Counted from the stretch's first letter, positions 28,258 to 39,148 are shown. The stretch is DNA of 64,000 nt from Arsenophonus sp048493715 (GCA_048493715.1 JBGDCZ010000003.1:1-64000), one strand, 5' to 3'. The notes: generated by a model from the letters alone, not told the origin. Numbers and translations: made by a program.

Positions 28258-29877
28258 TTACATAACCAAACGGCGAATATCACTCATTAACTGTGCAATA
28301 CGAGTGACGAAACGTGCGCCATCTGCACCATCAATTACACGGTGATCAAAAGAGAGTGACATAGGTAATATCAAACGTGAAATAAATTCACTACCATTCC
28401 ATACTGGCTTCATTGATGAGCGAGATAGCCCCATAATAGCGACTTCTGGCGCATTAATAATAGGAGTAAAACTCGTGGTACCAATACCACCCAAGCTAGA
28501 AATAGTAAAGCTGCCACCTTGCATATCAGACGCAGTCAGCTTGCCGGCACGCGCTTTCTTCGATACTTCCATCAATTCTTTTGAAAGCTCTATAATACCT
28601 TTCTTATTAACATCACGGATAACCGGCACAACCAAACCTTTCGGTGTATCAACGGCAATACCTATATGAACGTATTTTTTCAATGTTAATCGCTGAGCAT
28701 CCTCAGAAATTGAACTATTGAAACGTGGCATCTCTTCTAAAGCACGAGCAACCGTTTTCATAACGAAAACTAATGGGGTGATCTTTATTCCCGTTTGCAA
28801 CTTTTCCATCTCTTTATTTTGTTGCTTACGGAAAGCTTCTACTTCAGTAATATCCGCATCTTCCATAACTGTCACATGCGGGATCATGACCCAATTACGA
28901 CTCAAATTAGCACTAGATATCTTTTGAATACGACCTAGTTCAACTTCTTCAACTTCACCAAATTTACTAAAATCGACTTTTGGCCAAGGTAGCATACCTG
29001 GCACACCACCTGCTGTAGTCGTTTCGGCTTCCGAACGTTTAACCGCCTCTTTGACATAAGCCTGAACATCTTCACGCAAAATACGGCCTTTACGCCCTGT
29101 TCCGTTTACCTTAGCAAGATTAACACCGAATTCACGCGCTAAACGACGAATAAGCGGCGTTGCGTGCACATACGCATCATTTTCAATAAATTCATTTTTA
29201 GTGTCAGTAACCCGACTTGTCTTGTCATTAGATGATTTTTGAGGTGACTCAGAAGATGGAGTCGCTGATTTCGTTGCTATTTCAGCACTAGCCGTTTCAG
29301 CGCTGGCAGTTGTCGAAGCTGTGGTGGAAGCAACGGCAAAAATCATAATAAGTGAACCAGTTTTAACTTTATCACCTTTAGCGATTTTAATTTCTTTAAC
29401 TTCCCCGGTAAAAGGTGCTGGTACTTCCATCGATGCCTTTTCACCTTCTACAGTAATTAGCGATTGCTCAACCGAGATTTTATCGCCAACGTTAACCATT
29501 ACCTCAGTAACTTCGACCTCATCACTACCAATATCCGGTACAATAACTTCCTTTGATTCACTTGTTGCTAGATCCGCATATTTGCTATCCGCTTTATCGG
29601 TTGTTGAATCTGAAGTTGTTTCAGTGGTAGCTTCTGTTCCATTTTCCGCTGTATCAAAAATCATGATCAATTTACCAGTTGCAATTTTGTCACCTACAGC
29701 AACTTTAATTTCTTTAACTACCCCAGCTTGTGATGACGGAACTTCCATTGAGGCCTTTTCACCTTCTACGGTAATCAACGACTGCTCAACATCAACTTTA
29801 TCACCCACTTTTACCAGAATTTCGGTAACTTCAACTTCATCTGCACCAATATCAGGAACGTTAATTTCAATAGACAT
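28258..29877 (-). CDS. aceF: Pyruvate dehydrogenase E2, dihydrolipoamide acetyltransferase
   Basis: Core of the pyruvate dehydrogenase complex. There are two lipoyl domains (about residues 1-75 and 108-182), each with the lipoylated Lys in EGEKASMEVP, against three in E. coli, which explains the length of 539 versus 630. Ala/Thr/Ser-rich linkers follow each. The subunit-binding domain is TPLIRRLAREFGVNLAKVNG near residue 245. The catalytic domain ends with the active-site SFDHRVIDGADGARF. It follows aceE by 12 bp. Confidence 0.97.
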   Translation of the reverse strand: MSIEINVPDIGADEVEVTEILVKVGDKVDVEQSLITVEGEKASMEVPSSQAGVVKEIKVAVGDKIATGKLIMIFDTAENGTEATTETTSDSTTDKADSKYADLATSESKEVIVPDIGSDEVEVTEVMVNVGDKISVEQSLITVEGEKASMEVPAPFTGEVKEIKIAKGDKVKTGSLIMIFAVASTTASTTASAETASAEIATKSATPSSESPQKSSNDKTSRVTDTKNEFIENDAYVHATPLIRRLAREFGVNLAKVNGTGRKGRILREDVQAYVKEAVKRSEAETTTAGGVPGMLPWPKVDFSKFGEVEEVELGRIQKISSANLSRNWVMIPHVTVMEDADITEVEAFRKQQNKEMEKLQTGIKITPLVFVMKTVARALEEMPRFNSSISEDAQRLTLKKYVHIGIAVDTPKGLVVPVIRDVNKKGIIELSKELMEVSKKARAGKLTASDMQGGSFTISSLGGIGTTSFTPIINAPEVAIMGLSRSSMKPVWNGSEFISRLILPMSLSFDHRVIDGADGARFVTRIAQLMSDIRRLVM

Positions 29878-29889
29878 TGATTTTACCTC

Positions 29890-32553
29890 TTATGCCAGAC
29901 GCGGGTTAACTTTTTCTGGGTTGATGTTGTATTTTTTGATAGCTTCATCTACCAATTTTACATCCATTTCGCCACGTTTCGCTAATTCACCCAACGCCGC
30001 TACTACCACATAGGAAGTATCAACCTCAAAATGATGACGAAGGTTTTCACGGCTATCTGAACGACCAAAACCATCAGTACCCAAAACGCGATAATCACTT
30101 GCAGGGATATAGGAACGAATTTGTTCTGCAAATAACTTCATATAATCTGTTGATGCAACTGCAGGAGCATCATTCATAACTTGAGCAACATAAGGTACCC
30201 GAGGTTTATCAGCTAGATGTAACATATTCCAACGCTCACAATCCTGACCTTCACGAGCTAATTCGGTGAATGACGTTACACTATAAACATCAGAACCAAT
30301 ACCATATTCGCTAGACAAAATTTTTGCTGCTTCGCGAACATGACGCATCATGGAACCAGAACCTAATAATTGAACTTTGCCTTTTTCGCCTTTTAGTGAT
30401 TCAAGTTTATAGATACCTTTACGAATACCTTCCTCGACACCAGCAGGCATCGCTGGCATATGATAATTTTCGTTCAACATAGTAACATAGTAGTAAATAT
30501 TTTCTTGTTTCTCACCATACATACGAACTAAACCATCATGCATAATCACAGCAACTTCATAGGCATAAGCTGGATCATAAGAGATACAGTTAGGGATTGT
30601 TAGTGACTGAATATGGCTATGCCCATCTTCATGCTGTAAGCCTTCACCATTCAAAGTAGTACGGCCGGAAGTTCCACCTACCAGGAATCCACGCGCCTGC
30701 TGATCCCCTGCTGCCCACAACAGGTCACCAATACGCTGAAAGCCAAACATGGAATAATAGATATAAAATGGGATCATCGGCAGGTTATTAGTACTATATG
30801 AAGTAGCAGCAGCTAACCATGAGGCACCAGCCCCCAATTCATTAATACCTTCTTGAAGAATTTGACCTTTTTCATCTTCTTTATAGTAAGCAACTTGTTC
30901 CCGATCCTGAGGAGTATACTGTTGTCCATTTGGGCTATAGATGCCAATCTGACGGAACAAACCTTCCATACCAAATGTACGTGCTTCATCAGCAATAATT
31001 GGCACTAGACGATCTTTAATTGAGTTATTTTTTAACATTATGTTCAGAGCACGTACAAATGCGATCGTAGTAGAGATCTCTTTATTTTGCTCTTCTAATA
31101 ATTGGCTAAAATCTTCTAGTGCTGGAATATCCAATTTTTCATCAAATGTAGGATTTCGAGCTGGTAAATATCCACCTAATGCCTGACGACGTTCATGCAG
31201 ATATTTATATTCGTCTGAATCTTCTTTAAAAGTAACAAAAGGCAATTTTTCTATTTGATCATCAGCTACTGGCACATTAAAGCGATCACGGAAATAACGA
31301 ACCCCGTCCAGGTTCATTTTTTTCACCTGATGGGCAATATTTTTGCCTTCTGCCGTATCACCCATACCATATCCTTTAACCGTTTGGGCTAAAATTACTG
31401 TTGGCTTACCTTTAGTTTCTTGCGCTTGTTTAAAAGCGGCATAAACTTTTTTCGAATCATGACCACCACGGTTTAGCGACCAGATTTCATCATTAGTCAT
31501 ATCCTTCACAAGTACACTTGTCTCAGGATAACGATTAAAGAAGTGCTCACGGACATAAGCACCATCTTTTGACTTAAATGTCTGATAGTCACCATCCAAG
31601 GTTTCATTCATCAACTGAATTAGTTTACCGGAAGTATCCTTGCGCAATAACTCATCCCAGCGGCCACCCCACAGGACTTTAATAACTTGCCATCCCGCAC
31701 CGCTAAAGATACCTTCTAATTCATTAACAATCTTACCATTACCAGTAACTGGGCCATCAAGCCGTTGTAAGTTACAGTTGATGACAAAAACAAGATTATC
31801 TAATTTTTCACGCGTAGCAATCGTGATAGCACCTTTAGATTCAGGCTCATCCATTTCACCATCACCCAGGAAAGCATAAACAGTCTGATCTACTGTATCT
31901 TTTAAACCTCGGTGCTGTAAATATTTTAAGAATTTTGCCTGATAAATAGCGCCAATTGGCCCTAATCCCATCGAAACCGTTGGGAATTGCCAAAATTCAG
32001 GCATCAATTTAGGATGAGGATAAGAAGAAAGACCTTTACCACCAATTTCTTGACGGAAATTGTCCATTTGCTCTTCAGTGAGACGACCTTCCAAAAATGC
32101 GCGTGCATAGATACCTGGCGAAATATGCCCTTGAAAATAAACTAAATCTCCACCGTTTTTATTACTTTTTGCCCGAAAGAAATGGTTAAAGCATACTTCA
32201 TATAAAGTTGCAGAAGACTGGAAAGAAGCCATATGACCACCTAACTCCAGATCTTTTTTAGAAGCTCGTAAAACCACCATCACAGCATTCCACCGAATCG
32301 CAGAACGTATACGACGCTCTAAATCCATGTTGCCTGGATAAGCAGGCTCATCCTCTACGGGAATAGTGTTGATATAATCACAGTTTGTGGAACCTGCTGT
32401 GATATTAACGCCGCCCTTACGTGCTTGTTGTAATACTTGATCAATAAGATACTGAGCACGATCAACACCTTCTTCACGTATGACCGATTCGATCGCCTGT
32501 AACCAGTCGCGAGTTTCGATCGGATCCACGTCATTCTTCAACATATCTGACAT
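29890..32553 (-). CDS. aceE: Pyruvate dehydrogenase E1
   Basis: Thiamin-diphosphate enzyme that decarboxylates pyruvate and acetylates the E2 lipoyl group. Its 887 residues equal the E. coli length, starting MSDMLKNDVDPIETRDWLQA. The ThDP motif is GDGEMDEPESKGAI near residue 230, ending with NCNLQRLDGPV. It ends NPEKVNPRLA. It is the first intact gene of aceE-aceF-lpd. The adjacent repressor gene pdhR is broken, but a PdhR-type operator remains upstream of pdhR. Confidence 0.98.
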   Translation of the reverse strand: MSDMLKNDVDPIETRDWLQAIESVIREEGVDRAQYLIDQVLQQARKGGVNITAGSTNCDYINTIPVEDEPAYPGNMDLERRIRSAIRWNAVMVVLRASKKDLELGGHMASFQSSATLYEVCFNHFFRAKSNKNGGDLVYFQGHISPGIYARAFLEGRLTEEQMDNFRQEIGGKGLSSYPHPKLMPEFWQFPTVSMGLGPIGAIYQAKFLKYLQHRGLKDTVDQTVYAFLGDGEMDEPESKGAITIATREKLDNLVFVINCNLQRLDGPVTGNGKIVNELEGIFSGAGWQVIKVLWGGRWDELLRKDTSGKLIQLMNETLDGDYQTFKSKDGAYVREHFFNRYPETSVLVKDMTNDEIWSLNRGGHDSKKVYAAFKQAQETKGKPTVILAQTVKGYGMGDTAEGKNIAHQVKKMNLDGVRYFRDRFNVPVADDQIEKLPFVTFKEDSDEYKYLHERRQALGGYLPARNPTFDEKLDIPALEDFSQLLEEQNKEISTTIAFVRALNIMLKNNSIKDRLVPIIADEARTFGMEGLFRQIGIYSPNGQQYTPQDREQVAYYKEDEKGQILQEGINELGAGASWLAAATSYSTNNLPMIPFYIYYSMFGFQRIGDLLWAAGDQQARGFLVGGTSGRTTLNGEGLQHEDGHSHIQSLTIPNCISYDPAYAYEVAVIMHDGLVRMYGEKQENIYYYVTMLNENYHMPAMPAGVEEGIRKGIYKLESLKGEKGKVQLLGSGSMMRHVREAAKILSSEYGIGSDVYSVTSFTELAREGQDCERWNMLHLADKPRVPYVAQVMNDAPAVASTDYMKLFAEQIRSYIPASDYRVLGTDGFGRSDSRENLRHHFEVDTSYVVVAALGELAKRGEMDVKLVDEAIKKYNINPEKVNPRLA

Positions 32554-32709
32554 GGTCTATTCCTTATCTGTTTCTAATGTAGTTACTGAGCTATCTTTAA
32601 TGATCATATTTACTAAACCACTAACAAGAACAAAAGATAGTTCCTATTGCTGCAACTTAGGCTCTAATAAACCAGAGCGGTAATGCAGACGCAGCAACAA
32701 AAATCTGCA

Positions 32710-33463
32710 CTACGAAATTAAATTTTGGTATTGGTGTACTCGACGTAGAGAACGCTCACGACTGAGATGCCCAGCAAAATCTCCTCAATAAAGGCTAAAT
32801 GACGATGTGAAGCTTCCTGGGCTTTTTCAGGTTCACGTGCGATGATAGCTTCAAAAATTTGAGTCCTATGTTTACTTACTGCGGTATGCATTTCTTTACG
32901 GGTGTATAAACACTCAAAATTTTGCCTAATATTCTGTTCTAACATTGGAACCATACAACGAAGTATATGGAGTAATACCACGTTATGAGCTGCTTCGGTA
33001 ACAACAAATTGATATTGTAAAACCGCCTCAACTTCAACATGAACATCACCACTTTCTTGTATATCCTGAATGTGTAAATGGCTTATCTTAATTCGGGCCA
33101 GATCCTCATCGGTTCCTCTTAAAGCGGCATAATGAGCAGCAATACCTTCAAGAGCGTGGTGTGTTTCTAAAAATATCAAACTGTGATTCCATATGACCAG
33201 ATAACAACTGGGTAAATGGATCACTAAAGCTTTGCCATAAATTTGTTTCGACGAACGTGCCCACTCGTTGTCGACGAAGAAGAAAACCTCTCGCTTCAAG
33301 TTTCTGAATCGCCTCACGCAAAGAAGGACGAGAAACATCGAATTGCTTGGCCAATTCACGTTCGGGCAGCAATTTTTCTCCTGATTCCTTCAAGAATTAA
33401 ATGCTCAAGGCGCTGTTCAATGACATCAGATAATTTAGGTTGGCGAATTTTGCTATAAACCAT
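32710..33463 (-). pseudogene. pdhR: Pyruvate-responsive repressor PdhR, broken
   Basis: The ATG at 33463 gives MVYSKIRQPKLSDVIEQRLE, then a shift near 33390 leads to the GntR helix-turn-helix (KQFDVSRPSLREAIQKLEARG). A second shift near 33170 moves to the effector domain (HHALEGIAAHYAALRGTDED and EAAHNVVLLHILRCMVPML), and a third near 32780 to the tail SRERSLRRVHQYQ, ending at 32710. The DNA-binding and effector halves are in different frames, so no functional repressor is made. In E. coli it is the first gene of pdhR-aceE-aceF-lpd. Confidence 0.94.
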
Positions 33464-33519
33464 ATTTATAATAGGCCATTTATATTTTGCATAAATATTT
33501 ATTTAACACTACCAAAGTT

Positions 33520-33535
33520 AATTGGTAAACCAATT
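33520..33535. promoter_or_regulatory. PdhR-box-like operator upstream of pdhR
   Basis: AATTGGTAAACCAATT is a perfect 16-bp inverted repeat 57 bp upstream of the pdhR start. The E. coli box has the same half-sites AATTGGT and ACCAATT with three bases between; here there are two. It is where the autoregulated pdh operator belongs. Whether the 1-bp shorter spacer still binds is unknown. Confidence 0.75.
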
Positions 33536-34035
33536 TATCCTAGATGACATAAAGTAACAAAGTATTCACCAACTGTCCATAAAAGCTTAAATTTAACCTT
33601 AAAAACCCGCATTTTTTGCCAAGGTTTTTTAAAAATTAAAAAAATTATAGATTTTATTCCTTTTTACTCGTCAATTTTCATCTTTTAATACATATAGTTA
33701 ATCAACTAAAAGGTTATTATTTGCACTCAAGTGAATTAAAAAACGGGATTAATGAATAAAAATTCATTAAATAGGGTTAAAAATATAACAATTTTTTATA
33801 AACAATATTAACCATTTTTAGTGATACTGATTGATAGAATTAATATTTAAAAATACTTAATTTAAAAACAGATAAAATAATTAAGTAAATTTAATTAATA
33901 TAAACACCATTTTTGATATTTTTTATCAGTAAAAATACTGAAATAGCTAACTATAAGATATTATATGACAAAATTCATTTTTATATCAATATGTTAATTG
34001 AATAAATAGCTAGAATATTTAGCAATATTATTCAT
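33536..34035. other. Intergenic region where ampD-ampE-aroP are missing
   Basis: About 500 bp of AT-rich sequence between pdhR and nadC. In E. coli ampD, ampE and aroP occupy this interval; no remnant of them is recognisable. The pdh promoter should lie close to the PdhR box, but its -35 and -10 are not clear by eye. Confidence 0.5.
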
Positions 34036-34929
34036 TCACTCATTAAATCTCATAGAAAGATCCATTGCTTTGATATTTTTTGTTAATGCGCCAACAGAAA
34101 TATAATCCACACCTGTCTTTGCATACTCTTTTAATGTTTTCAGCGTAATATTACCAGAAACTTCCAAGGCTACATTTCCTTTTGCGATCATGATAGCTTG
34201 TTTCATCATAGGAATAGTAAAATTATCTAACATAACAATATCGGCTTTTGCCTCTATTGCTTCAAGCAATTCATTTAAGTTTTCAACTTCAACTTCAATA
34301 AGAACATTTGCATGCGCTAAACGTGCTTTCTTAATTGCTAAAGTAATGTTACCTGCTGCAATAATATGATTTTCCTTAATTAAATATGCATCCGACAAGC
34401 CTAATCTGTGATTAAAACCACCACCACAGAGCACCGCATATTTGAGTGCTGTCCTTAAACCGGGAATGGTTTTACGCGTATCTAATAACTTTACTTCCGT
34501 TTCTTGTAATATCTCAACGTAATTGGCTGTTACTGTAGCAACCCCAGACAGAGTTTGTAGGAAATTAAGTGCGACCCGTTCACCAATTAACAGTATATGG
34601 GCATAGCCTTCTATAGTACAAAGTACCTGACCTGATTTAATTTTATCACCATCACTGACTTGCCATCTAAACTGAACCCCTTGATCAAGTTGCCGAAAAA
34701 CCTCCTCAACCCAACGTAGCCCACAGAATATACCATCTTCACGGGTAATTATTTTAGCAATAGCTAACTGATTTTTTGGTAACAATTGTCCACTAATATC
34801 ACTATCTATATTTATGCTTCCGCCTAAATCTTCCTGTAATGCAAAAGTAACATTAACAGGAATATCTTGCTGCAAACGTGCTAATAATTGCTCCTTACGC
34901 CACGTAATATCATGCGCGATAAGTACCAT
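34036..34929 (-). CDS. nadC: Nicotinate-nucleotide pyrophosphorylase
   Basis: Converts quinolinate and PRPP to nicotinate mononucleotide in NAD synthesis. It has TALNFLQTLSGVAT-like LNFLQTLSGVATVT, DTRKTIPGLRTALKYAV with the phosphate-binding residues, HRLGLSDAYLIKENHI, EVEVENLNEL and ISVGALTKNIKAMDLSMRF at the C-terminus. Its 297 residues equal the E. coli length. It is divergent from ppdD here, whereas from memory the E. coli genes are co-directional. Confidence 0.97.
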   Translation of the reverse strand: MVLIAHDITWRKEQLLARLQQDIPVNVTFALQEDLGGSINIDSDISGQLLPKNQLAIAKIITREDGIFCGLRWVEEVFRQLDQGVQFRWQVSDGDKIKSGQVLCTIEGYAHILLIGERVALNFLQTLSGVATVTANYVEILQETEVKLLDTRKTIPGLRTALKYAVLCGGGFNHRLGLSDAYLIKENHIIAAGNITLAIKKARLAHANVLIEVEVENLNELLEAIEAKADIVMLDNFTIPMMKQAIMIAKGNVALEVSGNITLKTLKEYAKTGVDYISVGALTKNIKAMDLSMRFNE

Positions 34930-35343
34930 TACAACTCCTTATAATTGCAGTAATAAATTATTGCTGACTTTTACTCTACTGTATTGTATGAATATCACTA
35001 GTAAATTTATTTATTAAATTATGCCAATGAGATACGTTACTACAACTCATAAAATCTAAGCACATATTTTTTAAACATAATATAGAGGCTTTAATAAAAA
35101 AAATACTATATCTTACAATCTATAAATATACATTGCATAAAACATATGACAAATATATTTAATTATATAAATCATCATAAATAGTTTTTTATTTCTACCA
35201 CACACAAATTGAGCATTGATTATTTACATCCACAATAAAAAACTTATTTAAATAAAAAAACAACAATTAAAAACGTCTTATTTTTTATTGTTATTTTTTA
35301 CCATTTTGCATCATTACATTATCTTCAATCGATGATGGTAAAT
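34930..35343. other. Intergenic stretch between nadC and ppdD
   Basis: About 410 bp of very AT-rich sequence between divergent nadC and the broken ppdD. It should contain the nadC promoter. No gene, RNA or clear repeat was identified. Confidence 0.5.
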
Positions 35344-35769
35344 ATGATGAAATAACAAAGATTCTCACTAATGGAAATAATGGTCGCAATTGCAATTATT
35401 GCCGTCCTCAGCACAATTAGTCTTCCTAGCTACAAAAGTTATATGCAAAAAGCATCTCTAACCGACATGTTACAATTTATTGTACCTTATAAAATGCATA
35501 CGGAACTGTGTGGCTTTGAAAAAGGACATTTCACTGGTTGCCATAGTGGCACTTCTTCAATTCCAACAAGCAGGACAGGCAAATATATTAATAATATTGA
35601 AGTAAAAAATGGGATAATTAAAGTTGTTGGTAGAAAGTCTCTGAAAGAGTTAACAGTGACGCTAGAACCAGCACTATCAACGTCAGAAAATCGAGTTACT
35701 TGGAAAGTCCTTTGTGAAAGTACAGATAGCGGATTAAAAAAACATTGTGAAGATACTTTCAAATTCTAA
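35344..35769 (+). pseudogene. ppdD: Type IV major prepilin, nonsense codon in leader
   Basis: The reading is MMK, TAA (35353-35355), then QRFSLMEIMVAIAIIAVLS. The rest of the pilin is open: SLPSYKSYMQKASLTDMLQF and the two Cys near the C-terminus (VLCES and KKHCEDTFKF). In E. coli the leader is MDKQRG before FTLIE. Here the stop interrupts the leader and the invariant Gly before the cleavage site is Arg. An internal ATG at 35371 could start translation but would give no processable prepilin. Confidence 0.88.
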
Positions 35770-35785
35770 ATAATAAGACTCTATT

Positions 35786-37212
35786 ATGACTTTCATAACA
35801 GCTATTCCCAAAAACTTTAATGTTATCGAAGATGAATTAAAAAAACTTTGTTATCGTCACGATATTGTAATGATTGAATTCAATTCAAAAAAAATTTCCA
35901 TTGCTAGTTACAAAAAATCTAATGACGAGGTCTTAACTGCATTATGTTTTATTTCTAGTGTCCCTGTTTGCTATAATATCTGGTCGAAAGAGAAAATTGA
36001 GCACTACTTTAATCGCTGCAATCATGAAGTGGAAATACAAGAAGATCCTATACGTTATGATCCTTTAATCAACAATGAAGACAAACCTAATTCACCAGCA
36101 GTCAATTATCTTATTGGATCTGCCATTGAAAAACGTGCATCAGATATTCATATCGAGCCATAATAAGTCTGGCACGAAAATCCGTATCAGGGTTGATGGT
36201 AAACTGTTTTATATTGCTGCACCTCCGCTCGAAAATTGCGCGGAAATTTTTGCTCGGTTAAAAATATTAGCAAAATTGAATATAGCAGAAAAATACTTAC
36301 CGCAAGACGGACAACTTGAATGGATTAGCCACGATATTCACTATGCTATCCACATCTCAACATTACCAACTCTTATGGTGAAAAAATAGTTTTAAGGATA
36401 TTAAATATTAAAACCACTATTCTTTGGAACAATTAGGGATAAATAATAATTTTCTTGCAGTTTTAAAACAAAAGCTTTCTTTGCCACAAGGAATGATTCT
36501 GGTTACTATGCCAACAGAAAGTGGTAAAACAGTAACACTCTACAGCTGCCTTTAATATCTTAATCACAGTGAATTAAATATTTCAACTATCGAAGATCCC
36601 ATCGAGATCCCAATAAAAGGAATTAATCAAATTCCTGTAAACGAAAAAATAGGTTTGGATTTTTCAACCATCTTAAGAGCATTACTTGGCCAAGATCCAG
36701 ATATTATCATGGTAGGTGAAATACGCGATCAAAAAACAGCTGAAATTGCTATAAAAGCCACCCAAACCGGTCATTTGGTGTTATCGACACTCCATACCAA
36801 TTCAACCAAAAGCACACTCGAAAGACTAGAAAATTTAAACATATCACCACATTTAATAAATTCTTGTGTAAAGTTGAGTATTGTACAAAGACTTGTTAGA
36901 AAGTTATGTCCTAACTGTAAACGCCATGAAGAAAATCCTATTACTATTCAATTTGATAATGTTGAAACTGAAATTACGACTTTGCAGACAATTGGATATG
37001 ATCATTGTTTCGATGGATATTTAGGGCAAACTACAATTTATGAATTTTTAGAGCTTAAAGAAGAAACTTTTGATGCACAATTTTATCAACTACCACCGAA
37101 AAAAGAGAGAATACCTTTTGTAAATTTATTTAATTCTGGATTACTTCTTGTCAAAGTCGGCATAACAACACTAAAAGAAGTTTATGAAGTAACAGGTCAG
37201 GAGATAATTTAA
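35786..37212 (+). pseudogene. hofB: Type IV pilus assembly ATPase HofB, broken
   Basis: The start MTFITAIPKNFNVIEDELKK is followed by a shift after ASDIHIEP (near 36160), another after HISTLPTLMVKK (near 36385), and a TAA near 36553 after the Walker A region. That Walker A has become MPTESGKT, with the usual GPTGSGKT glycines changed. The remaining C-terminal half (LLGQDPDIIMVGEIRDQKTA and the Cys pair LCPNC) is open to the stop. No complete secretion ATPase can be made. It overlaps hofC by one base. Confidence 0.93.
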
Positions 37213-38404
37213 TGAATTTTATCTATATAGAGCGATAAATACACAGAGAATATTAATAGAAAATTTTAAAACATCTCATTCTAAACAAGAAGTTTTTAGA
37301 TATATCTTAAAAAACAATTTAATTCCTATCTCAATTAAAATCAGAGAAATTGCACTATATAATACAAAAATTGTTAGCTATCGCTTACCTTTTATGTATC
37401 AACTTAGTGTATTACTCAATATCCAATATCTCCTTAATTCAAAGTTTAAATATTATTCAAAAAGAATGTAATAGTCTGTCTGGAAATGTATACTGGCCGA
37501 AATCATTAAACGTATTAATCAAGGAGAAGCATTTTCTACAAAATTAAAATGTTATCCTAAACTTTTTCCAGAAATAATTTATCGACTATTAGAAATAGGT
37601 GAACAAACCAATAGTCTTAAAAAAAATTGCTAACTTATCTATCAACAACTTCAGCAACAACAAATAGTAAAACAAAAGACAACTAAAGCATTACAGTACC
37701 CTTGCATTATTTTAATTATCGCTTTAATCGTGATTTTGTTAATGTTATTTTTCGTGTTACCTGCATTCAAAGCAATATATCAAACATTTAATGCTCAACT
37801 TCCAATAGCAACTAGTTTGCTTATAACCATTTCTGATACCCTTGCCAGGAATGCTTTGTATATCGTTATTATCTCCGCATGTATTAATTTAGGTTATTTT
37901 ACATACAGAAAACATACACCTATAATTTAATTAAACATGAACAAAACTTTATTCTACATTTGCCAATATTTAATAAACTTAGTTGGTTGGCAGCCGCTTG
38001 ACTATTTCTTTCAGACTCTGCATATTACACAAAAATCAGGGTTAACATTATTAGAAGGATTCGAATATGTATTGAAAACACTTAAAAATCCTGTTTACCA
38101 TCATGTAGTCTATTCTATATATTAAAAATTTAGCGAGGTATTTCTTTCAGAGAAAGTATAAAAAAAGAGAGAAACTATTTCCATATTTATGCTTACAATT
38201 TATTACGGCTGGAGAGTTATCAGGTAATTTACCTTTGTTTTTAGAAAAATTAGCTAGTTGGTATCAAGATACTCTACTTGATTCTGTTAATAAAAAGATA
38301 AAATTAATTGAACCAATGCTAATACTTATACTTGCTATTGTAATACTGGATTATTATTCACTATGTATTTGCCGATTTTTAATTTAGGTAATATTATTTC
38401 TTAA
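37212..38404 (+). pseudogene. hofC: Type IV pilus inner-membrane protein HofC, broken
   Basis: Pieces of a PilC-type membrane protein in several frames: FRYILKNNLIPISIKIREI near the N-terminus, the first membrane region ending FVLPAFKAIYQTFNAQLPIA, ITQKSGLTLLEGFEYVLKTL, CLQFITAGELSGNLPLFLEK (spelled across a shift) and the tail MYLPIFNLGNIIS. At least six breaks are present. The start overlaps the hofB stop (TAATG). Confidence 0.9.
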
Positions 38405-38524
38405 GTAATCAAAGTAACAATAAAATAAAAATATTATTATGTTAAAAACTGTTTTGATAAACACAAAAAAATCAACGGCCTTTACCTGGAATTTTTCATT
38501 TAAGTTTACCGAAAGAGAGTCTGC

Positions 38525-39148
38525 ATGAGTTATATTATTGCTCTGACAGGAGGGATCGGAAGCGGCAAAAGTACCGTTTCAGATAAATTTGCATCCTTAG
38601 GAATACCAATCATTGATGCAGACATCATTTCTAGACAAATTGTTATGCCTAACACATATACACTTAACATGATAAAACGACATTTCGGTCCAAGTATTCT
38701 GAATGAGGATGGTTCTTTAAATCGCGCCAGATTAAGAAAAAAAATATTCAGTGATCCGATAGAAAAAAAATGGCTAAATAATTTTCTTCATCCGTTAATA
38801 CAGCAAGAAACACACCGCCAACTATCATTACTTAATTCACCTTACGTAGTTTGGGTTGTCCCATTATTATTTGAAAATAACCTAGAGCATCTTGCCAACC
38901 GTATACTTGTCGTTGACGCAACACCAGAAGAACAAATCGCCCGTATAATTAAGCGTGACGGAATTAGCCAACAAGAAGCAAAAAATATTTTATCTAATCA
39001 AGTTAGCCGAACAAGACGCTTACAAAAAGCTGATGATATAATTAATAACCACGATAATAATTTAACACTTGATGAAACTATAGCGAAATTACGTCAGAAA
39101 TACCTGCAATTAGCTACGGGGGCTTCTCAGGAAATGCATAATGAGTAA
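38525..39148 (+). CDS. coaE: Dephospho-CoA kinase
   Basis: Last step of coenzyme A synthesis, phosphorylating dephospho-CoA. It has the P-loop LTGGIGSGKSTVSDKF at residues 7-22, then IDADIISRQIV and VVPLLFENNL. The length is 207, against 206 in E. coli. It overlaps the start of zapD by 8 bp. guaC, which separates hofC and coaE in E. coli, is absent. Confidence 0.97.
   Translation: MSYIIALTGGIGSGKSTVSDKFASLGIPIIDADIISRQIVMPNTYTLNMIKRHFGPSILNEDGSLNRARLRKKIFSDPIEKKWLNNFLHPLIQQETHRQLSLLNSPYVVWVVPLLFENNLEHLANRILVVDATPEEQIARIIKRDGISQQEAKNILSNQVSRTRRLQKADDIINNHDNNLTLDETIAKLRQKYLQLATGASQEMHNE

Noticed and set aside
29321..30013. A 230-codon plus-strand frame opposite aceF/aceE
   Set aside because: It mirrors the repeated lipoyl domains (its product is a Ser/Thr-rich repeat) and is an antisense shadow of aceF.
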